A stretch of DNA of 64,000 nt from Shewanella violacea DSS12 (GCF_000091325.1 NC_014012.1:1054001-1118000); one strand, 5' to 3'; positions 30,194-40,342 are shown, counted from the first letter of the stretch. A program made the numbers and translations. Notes: generated by a model not told the origin, from the sequence alone.

Positions 30194-30772
30194 ATGAGTG
30201 GACAAATAAGTGATCAACAACTAGTTGAGCGTGTTCAGCAGGGGGATAAAAATGCATTTAATCTCTTGGTACTCAAGTATCAGAACAAGGTCATGAATCT
30301 GATTGCACGATATGTGCGAAATCAGGCTGACGTTGCTGATGTTGCTCAGGAAGCTTTTATTAAAGCCTATCGAGCACTACCAAACTTTCGAGGTGAGAGT
30401 GCATTTTATACCTGGTTGTACCGAATTGCGGTAAACACCGCTAAGAATCATCTGGTTGCGCAGGGGCGACGTGCTCCTGCCAATGATGTCGATGTAGAGG
30501 AAGCCGAATATTATGATGGCAGTGATGCGTTAAAGGAGTTTGCTTCTCCCGAACGTTTATTAATGGCCGATGATATTCAAAAAGTTGTTTTCGATGCACT
30601 AGACTCATTACCAGAAGAGTTAAAAACGGCTATCTCATTACGAGAACTCGATGGTATGAGTTACGAGGAGATAGCAAACGTTATGGATTGTCCAGTTGGC
30701 ACGGTAAGATCTCGTATCTTCAGAGCCCGGGAAGCGATCGATAAAAAACTTCAGCCTTTGCTGGAAGAATAG
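30194..30772 (+). CDS. rpoE: RNA polymerase sigma factor sigma-E
   Basis: The 192-residue ECF sigma factor directs the envelope stress response. Region 2 (residues 10-95, with DVADVAQEAFIKAYRALPNFRGESAFYTWLYRIAVNTAKNHL) and region 4 (about 125-190, LPEELKTAISLRELDGMSYEEIANVMDCPVGTVRSRIFRAREAI in two blocks) are complete. It heads rpoE-rseA-rseB-rseC, where RseA and RseB hold it inactive until outer-membrane damage triggers RseA cleavage. A sigma-E-type promoter stands upstream. Confidence 0.97.
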   Translation: MSGQISDQQLVERVQQGDKNAFNLLVLKYQNKVMNLIARYVRNQADVADVAQEAFIKAYRALPNFRGESAFYTWLYRIAVNTAKNHLVAQGRRAPANDVDVEEAEYYDGSDALKEFASPERLLMADDIQKVVFDALDSLPEELKTAISLRELDGMSYEEIANVMDCPVGTVRSRIFRAREAIDKKLQPLLEE

Positions 30773-30790
30773 TAGCCTTTTACTAAAACA

Positions 30791-30808
30791 AGTACTCGTG
30801 TGAGTACT
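30791..30808 (+). other. Hairpin between rpoE and rseA
   Basis: AGTACTC and GAGTACT (30791-30797, 30802-30808) form a 7-bp stem with a GTGT loop in the 51-bp gap. No U-run follows, so it may tune the ratio of sigma factor to anti-sigma factor by RNA processing or stability; this is inference. Confidence 0.4.
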
Positions 30809-30823
30809 AAATACAGGTGATAA

Positions 30824-31435
30824 ATGCATAAATTAGGTCAGGAGTGGGTATCCGCTGCCGTCGATGGTGAAAGCGACGAGCAGGCATTGGCTGAATTGGC
30901 AGCCGATGAGGGTTCACATCTACAGTGGCGTGATTATCATATGATAGGTGATGCGATACGTGGTGAGTTGCCTAAGTCGATTAACTTAGATCTCAGTGCC
31001 AGTATTGCAGATGCTATCGATAAAGAGCCAACAATCATAGCATCGGTGCGACGTGTCGATAGCAAAAAGCCAGAACAAAACCTAGGTGGATTATCTAATG
31101 TGATCCCTATGTTTAAGCAGTTTGGTCAATATGCCATCGCAGCTAGTGTCGCCTTAGTGGCAGTCGTTGGGGTACAAAACTACAGTCAGCTAAATGCCAT
31201 AGATGCATCGCCGTTACCTGTGCTTAACACGCGTCCATTGGTCGGCAGTGTGGCTCCTGTGAGCCTACAAACAGGACCGGTACAAGCGAGTCAAAGCTTC
31301 ACTAATGTTCAGGTGATGGAGCAACGTCAACGCATCAATGCTTATATTCAAGATCATATGTTGCAACAAAGATTGAATAATGGGGCTAAAATAGATGACA
31401 ATAGCAAACTTGATTCGAATGTTGCGGATCAATAG
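30824..31435 (+). CDS. rseA: Anti-sigma-E factor RseA
   Basis: Single-pass inner-membrane protein holding sigma-E. The 203-residue sequence has the cytoplasmic sigma-binding part (residues 1-95, with EWVSAAVDGESDEQALAEL and WRDYHMIGDAIRGELP), one transmembrane helix at about 102-120 (YAIAASVALVAVVGV) and a periplasmic tail rich in Gln and Asn that would bind RseB. It follows rpoE by 51 bp. Regulated cleavage by DegS and RseP is expected from the family. Confidence 0.94.
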   Translation: MHKLGQEWVSAAVDGESDEQALAELAADEGSHLQWRDYHMIGDAIRGELPKSINLDLSASIADAIDKEPTIIASVRRVDSKKPEQNLGGLSNVIPMFKQFGQYAIAASVALVAVVGVQNYSQLNAIDASPLPVLNTRPLVGSVAPVSLQTGPVQASQSFTNVQVMEQRQRINAYIQDHMLQQRLNNGAKIDDNSKLDSNVADQ

Positions 31436-31466
31436 TTTTCTAAGCTATATACGTTAAGGAGTTAGC

Positions 31467-32399
31467 TTGCGTCTTATCCTCTTGGTCCTGTTAGTTTTTA
31501 CTCTTCCCGTGATGGCACAGGAAGATCTATCCCCTAAGGCTTGGCTTGAAAATATGAGCCATGCCTTGCAGGATAAAGAATTTAAGATGTCTCTGATCCA
31601 GCTACAAGCTGACCACATTCGGCCCTTAGTCTATATTCACGGCAAGGTCGAAGATCAGGAAGTCGCCTTTCTCGAACATCTCAATGGCCCACCTAAAAAC
31701 GCAGTAAGAGTCGGCAACACTGTGACTTTTATTGAGCATGATCAACCCGCTTATAGTGTACTGGCTAGTCGTATTCTTGGGGTATTACCCCCAGCTTTTG
31801 CCGGCGATATCTCTAAGCTGGAGTCTGGTTATCAATTCGTCTTAGGTGGTCGAACCCGTTTAGCGGGGCGCCCGGGCCAGTTGGTGCGTATCATTCCGAA
31901 CGATAACTTTCGTTATGGCTATCAAGTCTGGTTGGATATGGAGTCTTATCTCCCCCTTCGCTATGACATGTTGACTCAAGATAAGCAGTTACTCGAGCAG
32001 ATATTAGTGGTGGAACTACTTGTATTAAACGAGCCACCGGCCATTTTGACTGAAGCTTATAAGCAGGAGTGGCCAGCGGTAGCCGCCCAGTCTAAACGTG
32101 ATGCCGATGATAACTGGAAATTTAACTGGTTACCTGAAGGCTTTAAAGTTTTGGTGAAAGACAATCATAGACTCATGGGCAGCCACGAAGCGGTAGAGTA
32201 TGTCGCCCTCAGCGATGGCATGGCTAATATCTCTGTTTATATTGCTCGCCTTGGGGATACTCAGATGCCCGAAGAGCTAGTGACCCGCAATGGTCTATCA
32301 TTAGCCACAGAAGTTGTCGGTGACTATGAAGTCGTGGCCGTTGGTAAGGTACCTAAAGAAACCTTAATCCGTGTTGCTAAGGGCATAAGTCTCCAATAG
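31467..32399 (+). CDS. rseB: Sigma-E regulatory protein RseB
   Basis: Periplasmic protein that binds the RseA tail and senses mislocalised lipopolysaccharide, protecting RseA from DegS. The 310-residue sequence begins with a signal peptide (MRLILLVLLVFTLPVMAQ). The lipoprotein-like N-terminal domain and the smaller C-terminal domain (from about 215, NWKFNWLPEGFKVL) are both visible. The start is TTG 31467, with AAGGAG five bases upstream. It follows rseA by 31 bp. Confidence 0.94.
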   Translation: MRLILLVLLVFTLPVMAQEDLSPKAWLENMSHALQDKEFKMSLIQLQADHIRPLVYIHGKVEDQEVAFLEHLNGPPKNAVRVGNTVTFIEHDQPAYSVLASRILGVLPPAFAGDISKLESGYQFVLGGRTRLAGRPGQLVRIIPNDNFRYGYQVWLDMESYLPLRYDMLTQDKQLLEQILVVELLVLNEPPAILTEAYKQEWPAVAAQSKRDADDNWKFNWLPEGFKVLVKDNHRLMGSHEAVEYVALSDGMANISVYIARLGDTQMPEELVTRNGLSLATEVVGDYEVVAVGKVPKETLIRVAKGISLQ

Positions 32400-32453
32400 A
32401 GACGGGATAAATTGCCACTCGTTTTATATTGATAGTGATAGGAGGGTTCTTCC

Positions 32454-32909
32454 ATGATGGAAGAGATGGCGAAAGTCATACAATGTGACGATAAAGGCTG
32501 GGTAACCGTTGAGGTTCAAGTCAAAAGTGCCTGTAGCCATTGTGATAATAGTGAATCTTGTGGCACCTCAGCCGTGGCATCAGCCTTTTCCCCTAAGGTG
32601 CAAACTTTCTCTATTCCATCTGAAAATCAATATGAGCCAGGGCAACTTCTCCGGCTAGGTTTGCCAGAAAGTGTAATTCTTAAGGCGGCAGCCCTTATCT
32701 ATCTACTTCCCTTGCTTGGACTCTTTCTGGGGGCTGGCGTTGCGACGCTTGTCCTATCTCAATTTCAGGTTGAAGTCAGCGATCGTCATGTGATCCCTGT
32801 TGCACTCATAGGTGCCTTCCTCGCTTGGCTATATGCCAGAAAAGCCGCCAAGAAGATGGAACATACCAGTCAACCTGTAATCCTTTCTCATTTAGGTCAT
32901 ACGCTTTAA
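32454..32909 (+). CDS. rseC: SoxR-reducing/sigma-E system protein RseC
   Basis: A 151-residue inner-membrane protein with an N-terminal cytoplasmic domain holding four cysteines (CSHCDNSESCG plus a Cys near the start) and two transmembrane helices (about 80-105 and 112-130). RseC is a minor positive modulator of sigma-E and a homologue of the RsxC-linked SoxR reducing proteins; the cysteines may bind a metal or cluster. AGGAGG stands eight bases before ATG 32454. Last gene of the rpoE operon. Confidence 0.92.
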   Translation: MMEEMAKVIQCDDKGWVTVEVQVKSACSHCDNSESCGTSAVASAFSPKVQTFSIPSENQYEPGQLLRLGLPESVILKAAALIYLLPLLGLFLGAGVATLVLSQFQVEVSDRHVIPVALIGAFLAWLYARKAAKKMEHTSQPVILSHLGHTL

Positions 32910-32981
32910 TATTTTCTTATGGGTATTCGCTTTACTCTCCCCGCTTCTCGCTGTCTTGATGACGATGAAGAGCGGTTTAGA

Positions 32982-33010
32982 TTGGTATTGGAGAGCCGAT
33001 CGGGTACAAT
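32982..33010 (+). promoter_or_regulatory. Sigma-70-type promoter before lepA
   Basis: TTGGTA (32982-32987), a 17-base spacer and TACAAT (33005-33010) lie about 46 bp before the lepA start, separating lepA-lepB from the rpoE operon. Confidence 0.6.
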
Positions 33011-33055
33011 TCCGCACTTTTAGATAATTCCAACTTTGAGTCAGTCATTCGCATC

Positions 33056-34846
33056 ATGAAGCACATTAGAAATTTTTCAATTATTGCCCATATTGATCAT
33101 GGCAAATCAACACTTTCAGACCGTTTAATTCAATTTTGCGGTGGTCTTACCGATCGTGAGATGGCGTCCCAAGTATTGGACTCGATGGATATCGAGCGCG
33201 AGCGCGGTATTACCATCAAGGCTCAGAGTGTTACGTTAAATTATACGGCCAAAGACGGTGAAACCTATCAGTTAAACTTCATCGATACGCCGGGTCACGT
33301 GGATTTTTCCTATGAAGTATCCCGCTCTCTTGCAGCCTGTGAAGGTGCTTTACTGGTCGTAGATGCCGGACAAGGCGTAGAGGCTCAGACTCTGGCTAAC
33401 TGTTACACGGCGCTTGAGATGGAGATGGAAGTAGTTCCAGTTCTGAACAAGATAGATCTGCCTCAAGCCGATCCAGATCGTGTTGCCGAAGAAATTGAAG
33501 ACATAGTCGGCATTGAAGCTACCGATGCGGTTCGCTGTTCAGCAAAGACTGGTATAGGCATCGAGGACGTACTCGAAGTCATCGTGGCACAAGTCCCACC
33601 ACCAGAGGGAAATGAAGAGGGGCCATTGCAGGCCTTGATCATAGATTCCTGGTTCGATAGCTATCTGGGTGTTGTCTCCCTAGTTCGTATCAAGCATGGT
33701 GTGCTCAGAAAGGGTGACAAGTTTAAGGTCATGTCTACTGGTGTGAATCACACTGTCGATAAACTGGGTATCTTTACTCCTAAGCAGACAGACACAGCAG
33801 AGCTGAGAACCGGTGAAGTTGGCTATGTTATTGCTGGTATCAAGGAGATCCACGGCGCGCCCGTAGGTGATACCTTAACCCATGCTAAAAATGGCGCGAC
33901 TGAACCATTAAGTGGTTTCAAAAAGGTTAAACCTCAGGTTTATGCCGGTGTATTCCCTATATCTACCGACGATTATGAGAGTTTCCGTGATGCGCTAAAT
34001 AAGCTTAGCCTCAACGATGCTTCCTTGTTCTTCGAGCCAGAGACCTCATCTGCACTGGGTTTCGGTTTCCGTATCGGCTTCTTAGGCTTGCTACACATGG
34101 AGATCATCCAGGAGCGTCTGGAGCGTGAATATAATTTAGATCTGATCACCACGGCACCCACCGTAGTGTATGAAATCATCAAGACAGATGGTGAGACCAT
34201 CTATGTGGATAACCCATCGGATCTGCCGGCAATCAATAATATTACCGAGATGCGAGAGCCCATAGTTGAGACCAATATTCTGGTACCGAAAGAGTACCTG
34301 GGTAACGTGATCACCTTGTGTGTCGAGAAGCGTGGCATGCAGACTAATATGGTCTATCACGGCAATCAGGTTGCTATCACCTATGACATGCCGATGGCTG
34401 AAGTGGTGATGGACTTCTTCGATCGTCTTAAATCTACCAGTCGTGGCTATGCGTCTCTTGAATATAACTTCTCTCGCTTCGAGCCCGCCGAGATGGTACG
34501 TCTCGACATCCTCATCAATGGTGACAGAGTCGATGCCTTGGCAATGATTATCCATAAGGGTCTCATTCGTCAAAAAGGTCTGGCGCTGGTGAATAAGATG
34601 AAAGAGCTTATTCCAAGACAGATGTTTGACATCGCTATTCAGGCTGCAGTGGGTACTCAAGTCATCGCTCGATCTTCGATCAAGGCAATGCGTAAAGATG
34701 TGACTGCTAAGTGTTATGGCGGCGATGTGTCCCGTAAGAAGAAGTTACTGCAGAAGCAGAAAGAGGGTAAGAAGCGCATGAAGCAAGTAGGCAATGTGGA
34801 AGTGCCACAGGAAGCCTTCCTCGCAGTGCTCAAGCTCAACGACTAA
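33056..34846 (+). CDS. lepA: Elongation factor 4 (LepA)
   Basis: Ribosome-associated translational GTPase, 596 residues. G1 (AHIDHGKS, residues 11-18), G3 (DTPGHVDF) and G4 (NKID) are visible, followed by EF-G-like domains and the LepA-specific C-terminal domain ending in [17 protein letters not shown]. It helps translation initiation or back-translocation under stress. A promoter and a terminator-like hairpin (34880-34900) bracket it, but it is next to lepB as in other gammaproteobacteria. Confidence 0.97.
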   Translation: MKHIRNFSIIAHIDHGKSTLSDRLIQFCGGLTDREMASQVLDSMDIERERGITIKAQSVTLNYTAKDGETYQLNFIDTPGHVDFSYEVSRSLAACEGALLVVDAGQGVEAQTLANCYTALEMEMEVVPVLNKIDLPQADPDRVAEEIEDIVGIEATDAVRCSAKTGIGIEDVLEVIVAQVPPPEGNEEGPLQALIIDSWFDSYLGVVSLVRIKHGVLRKGDKFKVMSTGVNHTVDKLGIFTPKQTDTAELRTGEVGYVIAGIKEIHGAPVGDTLTHAKNGATEPLSGFKKVKPQVYAGVFPISTDDYESFRDALNKLSLNDASLFFEPETSSALGFGFRIGFLGLLHMEIIQERLEREYNLDLITTAPTVVYEIIKTDGETIYVDNPSDLPAINNITEMREPIVETNILVPKEYLGNVITLCVEKRGMQTNMVYHGNQVAITYDMPMAEVVMDFFDRLKSTSRGYASLEYNFSRFEPAEMVRLDILINGDRVDALAMIIHKGLIRQKGLALVNKMKELIPRQMFDIAIQAAVGTQVIARSSIKAMRKDVTAKCYGGDVSRKKKLLQKQKEGKKRMKQVGNVEVPQEAFLAVLKLND

Positions 34847-34879
34847 ATCGTTAAGAATTGTTAATAGTGAGCAATATCT

Positions 34880-34906
34880 AGCGCCGCAGTTTGCGGCGCT
34901 TTCGTT
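34880..34906 (+). terminator. Hairpin after lepA
   Basis: AGCGCCGCA and TGCGGCGCT (34880-34888, 34892-34900) form a 9-bp GC-rich stem with a 3-base loop followed by TTCGTT. The U-run is poor, so it may only partly stop transcription into lepB. Confidence 0.6.
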
Positions 34907-35001
34907 ACTCACGTATAACTGACCTATCCATCACTGATATGAGTCAACTAAACTCACAGTGATAAATAGTATTTTTGTATGCAAGCAGGAGTTCATAAAG
35001 T

Positions 35002-35919
35002 ATGGCAGCTTATTTTTCCCTCATTTTGGTACTGGTAACCTTGAGTAGTGGCCTGGTTTGGATGGCTGACGCTCTGTTACTCGCGCCTAAGCGTCGAGAG
35101 AAACTCGCTTTAGCCCAAGCAGTCAACGCGGATATTAGTGAAGAAATTGCCGAAAAAATCACCCGCGAGTCGGCGTTTGTCGAAACGTCCCGTTCTATCT
35201 TTCCGGTGATCGCATTCGTACTTATTTTGCGCTCATTTATCTATGAGCCTTTTCAGATCCCATCGGGTTCCATGATGCCAACCTTACTGGTTGGTGATTT
35301 TATCTTGGTAGAAAAGTTTAGCTATGGTTTGAAAGACCCAGTTTGGCGCAGTCAGTTAGTTGAAACAGGTAAACCTGAGCGCGGTGATATTACCGTATTC
35401 AAGTATCCGGAAAATCCTCGTATCGACTATATTAAGCGTGTCGTGGGTTTGCCTGGAGACAGAATCGTCTATCGCAATAAGCAGCTGTACATTCAGCCAG
35501 CTTGTGCAGAAGGTGAAACACCTTGTCCTGAACTAAAGCAAGTGACTCACGCCGGTGTTAATCAAGGCGAGTTTTCACAAGATGGTGTACCACTGACTCG
35601 TTATACCGAAAAGCTAGGTGAAGTGACCCATGACATCTTGATCAATCCGAGACGTCCAGATCCTACCTCTTACTACTTTCGTGAAGGCAATCTGCCAGTG
35701 GGTGAGTTTATCGTGCCCCAAGGCCATTACTTTATGATGGGTGATAACCGAGATAACAGTACCGACAGCCGTTTCTGGGGCTTCGTCCCAGAAGAGAATT
35801 TAGTGGGTAAGGCCGTGGCCATCTGGATAAGCTTCGAGTTTGACAGATCTAAGGCTGACTTCTTACCAAGCTGGATCCCAACGGGTGTCCGTTTCAATCG
35901 CGTAGGTGGAATTACTTAG
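35002..35919 (+). CDS. lepB: Signal peptidase I
   Basis: Inner-membrane serine protease removing signal peptides from secreted proteins. The 305-residue protein has two N-terminal transmembrane helices and the Ser-Lys catalytic pair: Ser90 in IPSGSMMPTLL and Lys145 in YIKRVVGLPGD, the same numbers as in E. coli. The MGDNRDNSTDSRFWG box follows. Its TAG stop is directly followed by the rnc start, so lepB, rnc and era form an operon. Confidence 0.97.
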   Translation: MAAYFSLILVLVTLSSGLVWMADALLLAPKRREKLALAQAVNADISEEIAEKITRESAFVETSRSIFPVIAFVLILRSFIYEPFQIPSGSMMPTLLVGDFILVEKFSYGLKDPVWRSQLVETGKPERGDITVFKYPENPRIDYIKRVVGLPGDRIVYRNKQLYIQPACAEGETPCPELKQVTHAGVNQGEFSQDGVPLTRYTEKLGEVTHDILINPRRPDPTSYYFREGNLPVGEFIVPQGHYFMMGDNRDNSTDSRFWGFVPEENLVGKAVAIWISFEFDRSKADFLPSWIPTGVRFNRVGGIT

Positions 35920-36597
35920 ATGGAACCGATTAAAAATATCCCGCGTCTATGCAGGACTTTAGGCTATCAATTTACCCAACAAGCGCATTTAGATCAGGCA
36001 CTGACTCATAGAAGTGCCTCTAGCAAGCATAATGAACGTCTAGAGTTTCTAGGTGATTCGATCTTGTCTATTATTATATCTGATGCGCTATATCACCAAT
36101 TTCCCAAGGTGACTGAAGGCGACCTTAGCCGCATGCGAGCTACACTTGTTTGCGGCAAGATGCTGGCGGAAATTGGGTTTGAGTTTAAACTTGGAGACTA
36201 TCTTAAGTTAGGCCCAGGTGAACTTAAAAGTGGTGGGTTCAGGCGTGAGTCGATCATTGCCGATGGGGTAGAGGCCATCATAGGTGCTATCTATCTCGAT
36301 GCCGATTTGGAGACCTGTCGAGCTCGAGTTCTGAGCTGGTATGAGTCACGCTTGGCAATCATAGAGCCTATTAATCAGAAAGATCCCAAGACCTTGCTAC
36401 AAGAGTTGTTGCAAGGTTTTAAGAAGCCTCTGCCAGTTTACAAAGTGACAGATATTAAAGGTGAGGCACATGCACAGACCTTCACGGTCGAGTGTAGCGT
36501 CGAAGAGTTGAAGAAACCCCTTGTTGGGGTTGCAAGTTCACGAAGAAAAGCTGAGCAGATTGCCGCTGCACAGGTTTTGGAGTTAATCAAAAAATGA
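35920..36597 (+). CDS. rnc: Ribonuclease III
   Basis: Double-strand RNA endonuclease that processes rRNA precursors and structured mRNAs. The 225-residue protein has the RNase III signature [10 protein letters not shown] at residues 38-47 (catalytic Asp46), the second acidic site in [10 protein letters not shown], and a C-terminal double-stranded RNA-binding domain (about 155-225) with RRKAEQIAA. The start lies immediately after the lepB stop, and the stop overlaps era by four bases. Confidence 0.97.
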   Translation: MEPIKNIPRLCRTLGYQFTQQAHLDQALTHRSASSKHNERLEFLGDSILSIIISDALYHQFPKVTEGDLSRMRATLVCGKMLAEIGFEFKLGDYLKLGPGELKSGGFRRESIIADGVEAIIGAIYLDADLETCRARVLSWYESRLAIIEPINQKDPKTLLQELLQGFKKPLPVYKVTDIKGEAHAQTFTVECSVEELKKPLVGVASSRRKAEQIAAAQVLELIKK

Positions 36598-37601
36598 GTA
36601 AGAAAAAAGCGCCAGCAGCCAATGAAGCAGCCTCAAGTAACGAGCCTAGCTTAGACGACCTGTTAGCCCAGATGAATAACCCTTCATCAGGAGCAAAATA
36701 CGATGTCACCTATTGTGGCATGGTCGCCATTGTTGGCCGCCCGAATGTGGGTAAATCGACCCTGCTGAATAAGCTACTGGGTCAGAAGATCAGTATTACC
36801 TCGAAGAAGCCGCAAACTACCCGTCATCGCATTATGGGGATCCACACTGTAGCCGAGCGTCAAGTCGTCTTTATCGACACGCCTGGTCTGCATATGGAAG
36901 AGAAACGCGCCATCAACCGTTTGATGAACCGCGCAGCAGCGAGCTCATTAGCCGAAGTCAGTTTGGTTGTCTTCGTCGTCGATGGCATGACCTGGACCGA
37001 AGATGATGACCTAGTTTTACGTAAATTACAGAGCCGTGATGATGGTCGTAAAACAGTTCTTGCGGTAAACAAGGTCGATAACATCAAGAATAAAGAGGAG
37101 TTATTCCCTTATCTTGAAGCGTTATCGAAGAAGTTTCCTTTCGATGAGATCTTACCTATCTCGGCGACAAAGGGCACTAACGTGCAGCGCATCTTAGACA
37201 TGTCTATCGAGTCTCTGCCTGAATCGCCGCATTTCTTCCCAGAAGACTATGTCACCGACAGATCACAGAAGTTTATGGCGTCAGAAATTGTCCGTGAGAA
37301 ACTGATGCGTTTCTTAGGGGATGAGCTGCCATACGATTGTACCGTCGAAATCGAGCAGTTTAAGATGATGGAAAATGGTGTCTATCAGATTAATGCCCTA
37401 GTGCTAGTTGAGCGTGAAACTCAGAAGCGCATGGTCATCGGCAACAAGGGTGATCGCATCAAGAAGATCAGCTCTGCCGCTCGTGTGGATATGGAAGTCA
37501 TGTTCGATAACAAGGTTTTTCTCGAGATGTGGGTCAAGGTCAAGTCTGGTTGGGCCGATGATGAACGTGCACTTCGTAGCTTAGGCTATGGCGAAGATTA
37601 A
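36594..37601 (+). CDS. era: GTPase Era
   Basis: Assembly factor for the 30S subunit that binds the 3' end of 16S rRNA. The 335-residue protein has G1 at residues 48-55 (GRPNVGKS), G3 (DTPGLH), G4 (NKVD) and a C-terminal KH domain with [13 protein letters not shown] 35-residue Lys/Ser/Asn-rich N-terminal extension precedes the G domain, making it longer than the 301-residue E. coli protein; such extensions occur in Shewanella. Start overlaps the rnc stop (ATGA). Confidence 0.96.
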   Translation: MSKKKAPAANEAASSNEPSLDDLLAQMNNPSSGAKYDVTYCGMVAIVGRPNVGKSTLLNKLLGQKISITSKKPQTTRHRIMGIHTVAERQVVFIDTPGLHMEEKRAINRLMNRAAASSLAEVSLVVFVVDGMTWTEDDDLVLRKLQSRDDGRKTVLAVNKVDNIKNKEELFPYLEALSKKFPFDEILPISATKGTNVQRILDMSIESLPESPHFFPEDYVTDRSQKFMASEIVREKLMRFLGDELPYDCTVEIEQFKMMENGVYQINALVLVERETQKRMVIGNKGDRIKKISSAARVDMEVMFDNKVFLEMWVKVKSGWADDERALRSLGYGED

Positions 37602-37670
37602 TCAATTAGCTTAGTGTGCACTCGGTGAAGCTGGCTAATGTGTCAGCTTTGCCGTTTATGCAGTCTGCTA

Positions 37671-37686
37671 ATACTCGAACGAGTAT
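37671..37686. other. Palindrome in the era-recO gap
   Basis: ATACTCGAACGAGTAT: 7-bp arms ATACTCG/CGAGTAT around AA, in the 200-bp gap before recO. It could be an operator; no regulator is assigned. Confidence 0.35.
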
Positions 37687-37803
37687 GAGTCGATCTCTGA
37701 ATGATTATCACAGTTAAACGAGTGTCGTTTATGTTGGAGTGCTAGTGATGATCACAGTTAACCCCCTTGATTGTATGATCTGCCTGATTTTGGATCTGAA
37801 TTA

Positions 37804-38496
37804 ATGGAGCGCGGCTACGTACTCCATACGCGTCCCTTCAAAGACTCCAGTGTGCTAGTCAATATGCTGGTCGATGGTCATGGACGAGTAGATTGTGTCG
37901 CTCGCCTCGGCAGCGGTAAGACCTCCATTAAAAGCATATTGCAACCTTTCCAACCGCTGATCTTTCAGCTGTCCGGCCGCACATCCCTGAGAAATATGAA
38001 CAGTGTAGAGGCGGGGAGTCCAGCTATTCCGCTCTCGGGTGAGATTAGTTTTTCCGGCTTCTATCTCAATGAACTATTGGTTCGCTGCATCGCCGTGGAT
38101 CATGGCGCCGAATCGCTGTTTTTTACCTACCACAAGACCTTGATGGCCATGGCTGCGGGTTTCTGTGAGAGTCAGTTACGCTATTTTGAATTAAGCCTGC
38201 TTAAAGAGCTAGGACTTATGCCGACGCTCAGAACCGACCTTGGCCAAGATCCCATAGAGGCAGATTACTATTATCGTTTACTGCCCGACGAAGGCTTTGT
38301 CAATGCCCTGGGTCCCAAGACATCTCATTACAGTGGCGAGATGTTATTGGCATTGGATGAGCATAGATTAGAAGCTAGGCATCTAAAACAAGCCAAATAC
38401 CTGATGCGTTTGATGTTAGCACCTTGTTTGGGGGATAAACCGCTTAAATCTAGGGCACTATTTAGATATAAAACCGCATCTCCTTTACCTAAGTAG
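37804..38496 (+). CDS. recO: DNA repair protein RecO
   Basis: Loads RecA on gapped DNA in the RecFOR pathway. The 230-residue protein has the N-terminal OB fold (RGYVLHTRPFKDSSVLVNMLVDGHGRVD in two blocks; residues 2-75) and the helical C-terminal domain. I chose ATG 37804 (MERGYVLHT), which matches RecO starts; an in-frame TTG 37771 would add 11 unrelated residues. The ribosome-binding site is weak (GGAT). No zinc-finger cysteines are seen, as in other gammaproteobacterial RecO. Confidence 0.93.
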   Translation: MERGYVLHTRPFKDSSVLVNMLVDGHGRVDCVARLGSGKTSIKSILQPFQPLIFQLSGRTSLRNMNSVEAGSPAIPLSGEISFSGFYLNELLVRCIAVDHGAESLFFTYHKTLMAMAAGFCESQLRYFELSLLKELGLMPTLRTDLGQDPIEADYYYRLLPDEGFVNALGPKTSHYSGEMLLALDEHRLEARHLKQAKYLMRLMLAPCLGDKPLKSRALFRYKTASPLPK

Positions 38497-38813
38497 CTAG
38501 GGCCACTGAAGCAGACATATTAAATTCAGGTGATGAAATTTAGCCTCTACACTATTAATATCTAGACTATCCATATCTAAGCCATTCAAAGCTAAGCATT
38601 CAAATCTAAGCTATTCAAACTTAAACTATCAAATTTCAAGTCGTGAAAACTAAATCCTAGCTGATTTTAATCCTAAGATGATATTTCTTCATGCTATCTA
38701 CTGCCGCAAGTGTTTTGTCATTTCACCTTTCCATGTAACCTGAGTACAATACTGCAATCTGTTTGACGACGCGTAAGCCGCCGCAAACTCACCCTATTTT
38801 CTGAGGATACTCA
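38497..38813. other. recO-pdxJ intergenic region with short repeats
   Basis: 317 bp without a gene. The central part, 38560-38640, is an imperfect tandem repeat of about 15 bp; the rest holds the pdxJ promoter and the AGGATACTCA leader of pdxJ. Confidence 0.5.
38560..38640. repeat. Imperfect ~15-bp tandem repeats before pdxJ
   Basis: About five units around the pattern TCTAAGCYATTCAAA: TATCTAGACTATCCA, TATCTAAGCCATTCAAA, GCTAAGCATTCAAA, TCTAAGCTATTCAAA, CTTAAACTATCAAA. They resemble slipped-strand minisatellite DNA; iteron-like binding sites are a less likely reading. Confidence 0.55.
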
Positions 38814-39551
38814 ATGAGCCGCATCTTACTTGGCGTTAATATCGATCACATTGCAACTCTACGTCAGGCCCGTGGGACCTCATATCCCGATCCCGTTCAT
38901 GCCGCAGCAGTAGCAGAGCATGCAGGCGCAGAAGGCATTACCGTGCACCTGCGAGAAGACAGACGTCATATCATAGACAGAGACATCTATCTGTTGGCAA
39001 AAACCCTCAAGACTCGGATGAATTTTGAGATGGCGGTTACCGATGAGATGCTAGACATAGCCTGTGAAGTCAAACCGACTTACGTGTGTTTAGTTCCTGA
39101 GAAACGTGAAGAGCTCACCACCGAAGGCGGACTCGATGTTGCGGGCCAAATGGGTAAGATTGCCGCTGCAATACAACGTCTCGATGATGTGGGTGTTAAA
39201 GTCTCGCTATTTATCGATGCCGATAAAGCTCAGATCGACGCTGCAGTTGCCGTGAAGGCCCCTCTGATTGAGATCCACACCGGCTGTTACGCCGATGCCG
39301 AAAACGAAGTAGAAGAGGCCAAGGAGCTTGCACGCATCAAGGAGATGGCAACCTACGCCCACTCTAAAGGCTTGATCGTCAATGCAGGCCATGGACTTCA
39401 CTATCACAACGTTAAGCCAATCGCCGCTATCCCTGAGCTGTATGAGCTAAACATAGGTCACGCCATCATAGCCCGCGCCGTCATCGATGGCTTAGATAAA
39501 GCGGTAAGAGACATGAAGCAACTGATGAACCAAGGTCGCAGAGGCGAATAA
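38814..39551 (+). CDS. pdxJ: Pyridoxine 5'-phosphate synthase
   Basis: Joins 1-deoxyxylulose 5-phosphate and aminoacetone phosphate to give pyridoxine 5'-phosphate, the last step of DXP-dependent vitamin B6 synthesis. The 245-residue barrel protein has [22 protein letters not shown] at the start (in two blocks, active-site His and Arg), [12 protein letters not shown] with one change, [19 protein letters not shown], and the C-terminal [11 protein letters not shown]. The pdxJ-acpS order after recO is standard in gammaproteobacteria. Confidence 0.97.
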   Translation: MSRILLGVNIDHIATLRQARGTSYPDPVHAAAVAEHAGAEGITVHLREDRRHIIDRDIYLLAKTLKTRMNFEMAVTDEMLDIACEVKPTYVCLVPEKREELTTEGGLDVAGQMGKIAAAIQRLDDVGVKVSLFIDADKAQIDAAVAVKAPLIEIHTGCYADAENEVEEAKELARIKEMATYAHSKGLIVNAGHGLHYHNVKPIAAIPELYELNIGHAIIARAVIDGLDKAVRDMKQLMNQGRRGE

Positions 39552-39693
39552 GCCCTGGGGAAAATGAGTTATAAGCGATAAGTTACGGGCTGCGAGTTGG
39601 CTTGCTGCCCGTCCCTTTCTTAGCTTTAACTTAAGACTTTCTTAGCTCTGTATTGAGCTTGGAACTTACAGCTTCTCAGCGCTAAGGATATAT

Positions 39694-40092
39694 ATGATTG
39701 TTGGTCTAGGCACAGATATCGCCGAGATTGAACGTATCGAGCAAAAAGTACCAGCTGCTGGTGACCTTGACGGCTTGGCTCAGTGCCGTTTAGCCAAACG
39801 CGTGCTTACCGGAACTGAAATGGCGATTTTTATCGCCTCATCAAAACCCGGACGTTATCTGGCCAAACGCTTCGCCGCCAAGGAAGCAGCTGCCAAAGCT
39901 TTAGGCACAGGCATAGGCCGGGGCGTCTCATTTCAGCATATCGAGATAAGCAATGACGCCAATGGCGCTCCACTGGTGAGTTTCAGCGGCGGCGCGGCAG
40001 AAAGACTGGCACTGCTTGGTGGTGTGAGAGGGCATATATCTATTGCCGATGAGAAGCACTATGCTACTGCAACAGTGATTCTGGAATCTTGA
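39694..40092 (+). CDS. acpS: Holo-[acyl-carrier-protein] synthase
   Basis: Transfers 4'-phosphopantetheine from CoA to ACP, needed for all fatty-acid synthesis. The 132-residue protein has the metal-binding Asp in IVGLGTDIAEIERI and the FAAKEAAAKALGTG helix with the catalytic Glu. It is complete. A decayed second copy of its last two-thirds with its downstream sequence lies at 43154-43413, on the far side of the radical SAM gene. A weak hairpin GAATCTT/AAGATTC overlaps its stop codon. Confidence 0.96.
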   Translation: MIVGLGTDIAEIERIEQKVPAAGDLDGLAQCRLAKRVLTGTEMAIFIASSKPGRYLAKRFAAKEAAAKALGTGIGRGVSFQHIEISNDANGAPLVSFSGGAAERLALLGGVRGHISIADEKHYATATVILES

Positions 40093-40192
40093 GAATAAGA
40101 TTCTGGTAATTCCTTTTTAGCTACATTTGTGTTGGCTAGCGTGTCTTAAGTTTGTATCTTCATTTTATCTAGCGCCTGCCCGGTGAAGCATG

Positions 40193-40240
40193 TGCACTCT
40201 TTACTTTGAAAAGGTTCTGCGAGTCGCTGGCTCTGGATTT
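40193..40240 (+). repeat. Repeat family B, copy 1
   Basis: Starts GCACTCTTTACTTTGAAAAGG and ends GGCTCTGGATTT. A close copy is at 40711-40758 and a partial one at about 43508-43561. Confidence 0.6.
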
Positions 40241-40342
40241 CTTTGATATTGGGTCGTGGGTTTGAAGCTTGTTGCTTCAATTTCATCTAACGCTTCCCAG
40301 CGGGGGATGTGCAGATACTTCTGCAAGTCGCTGCAAGCACAT

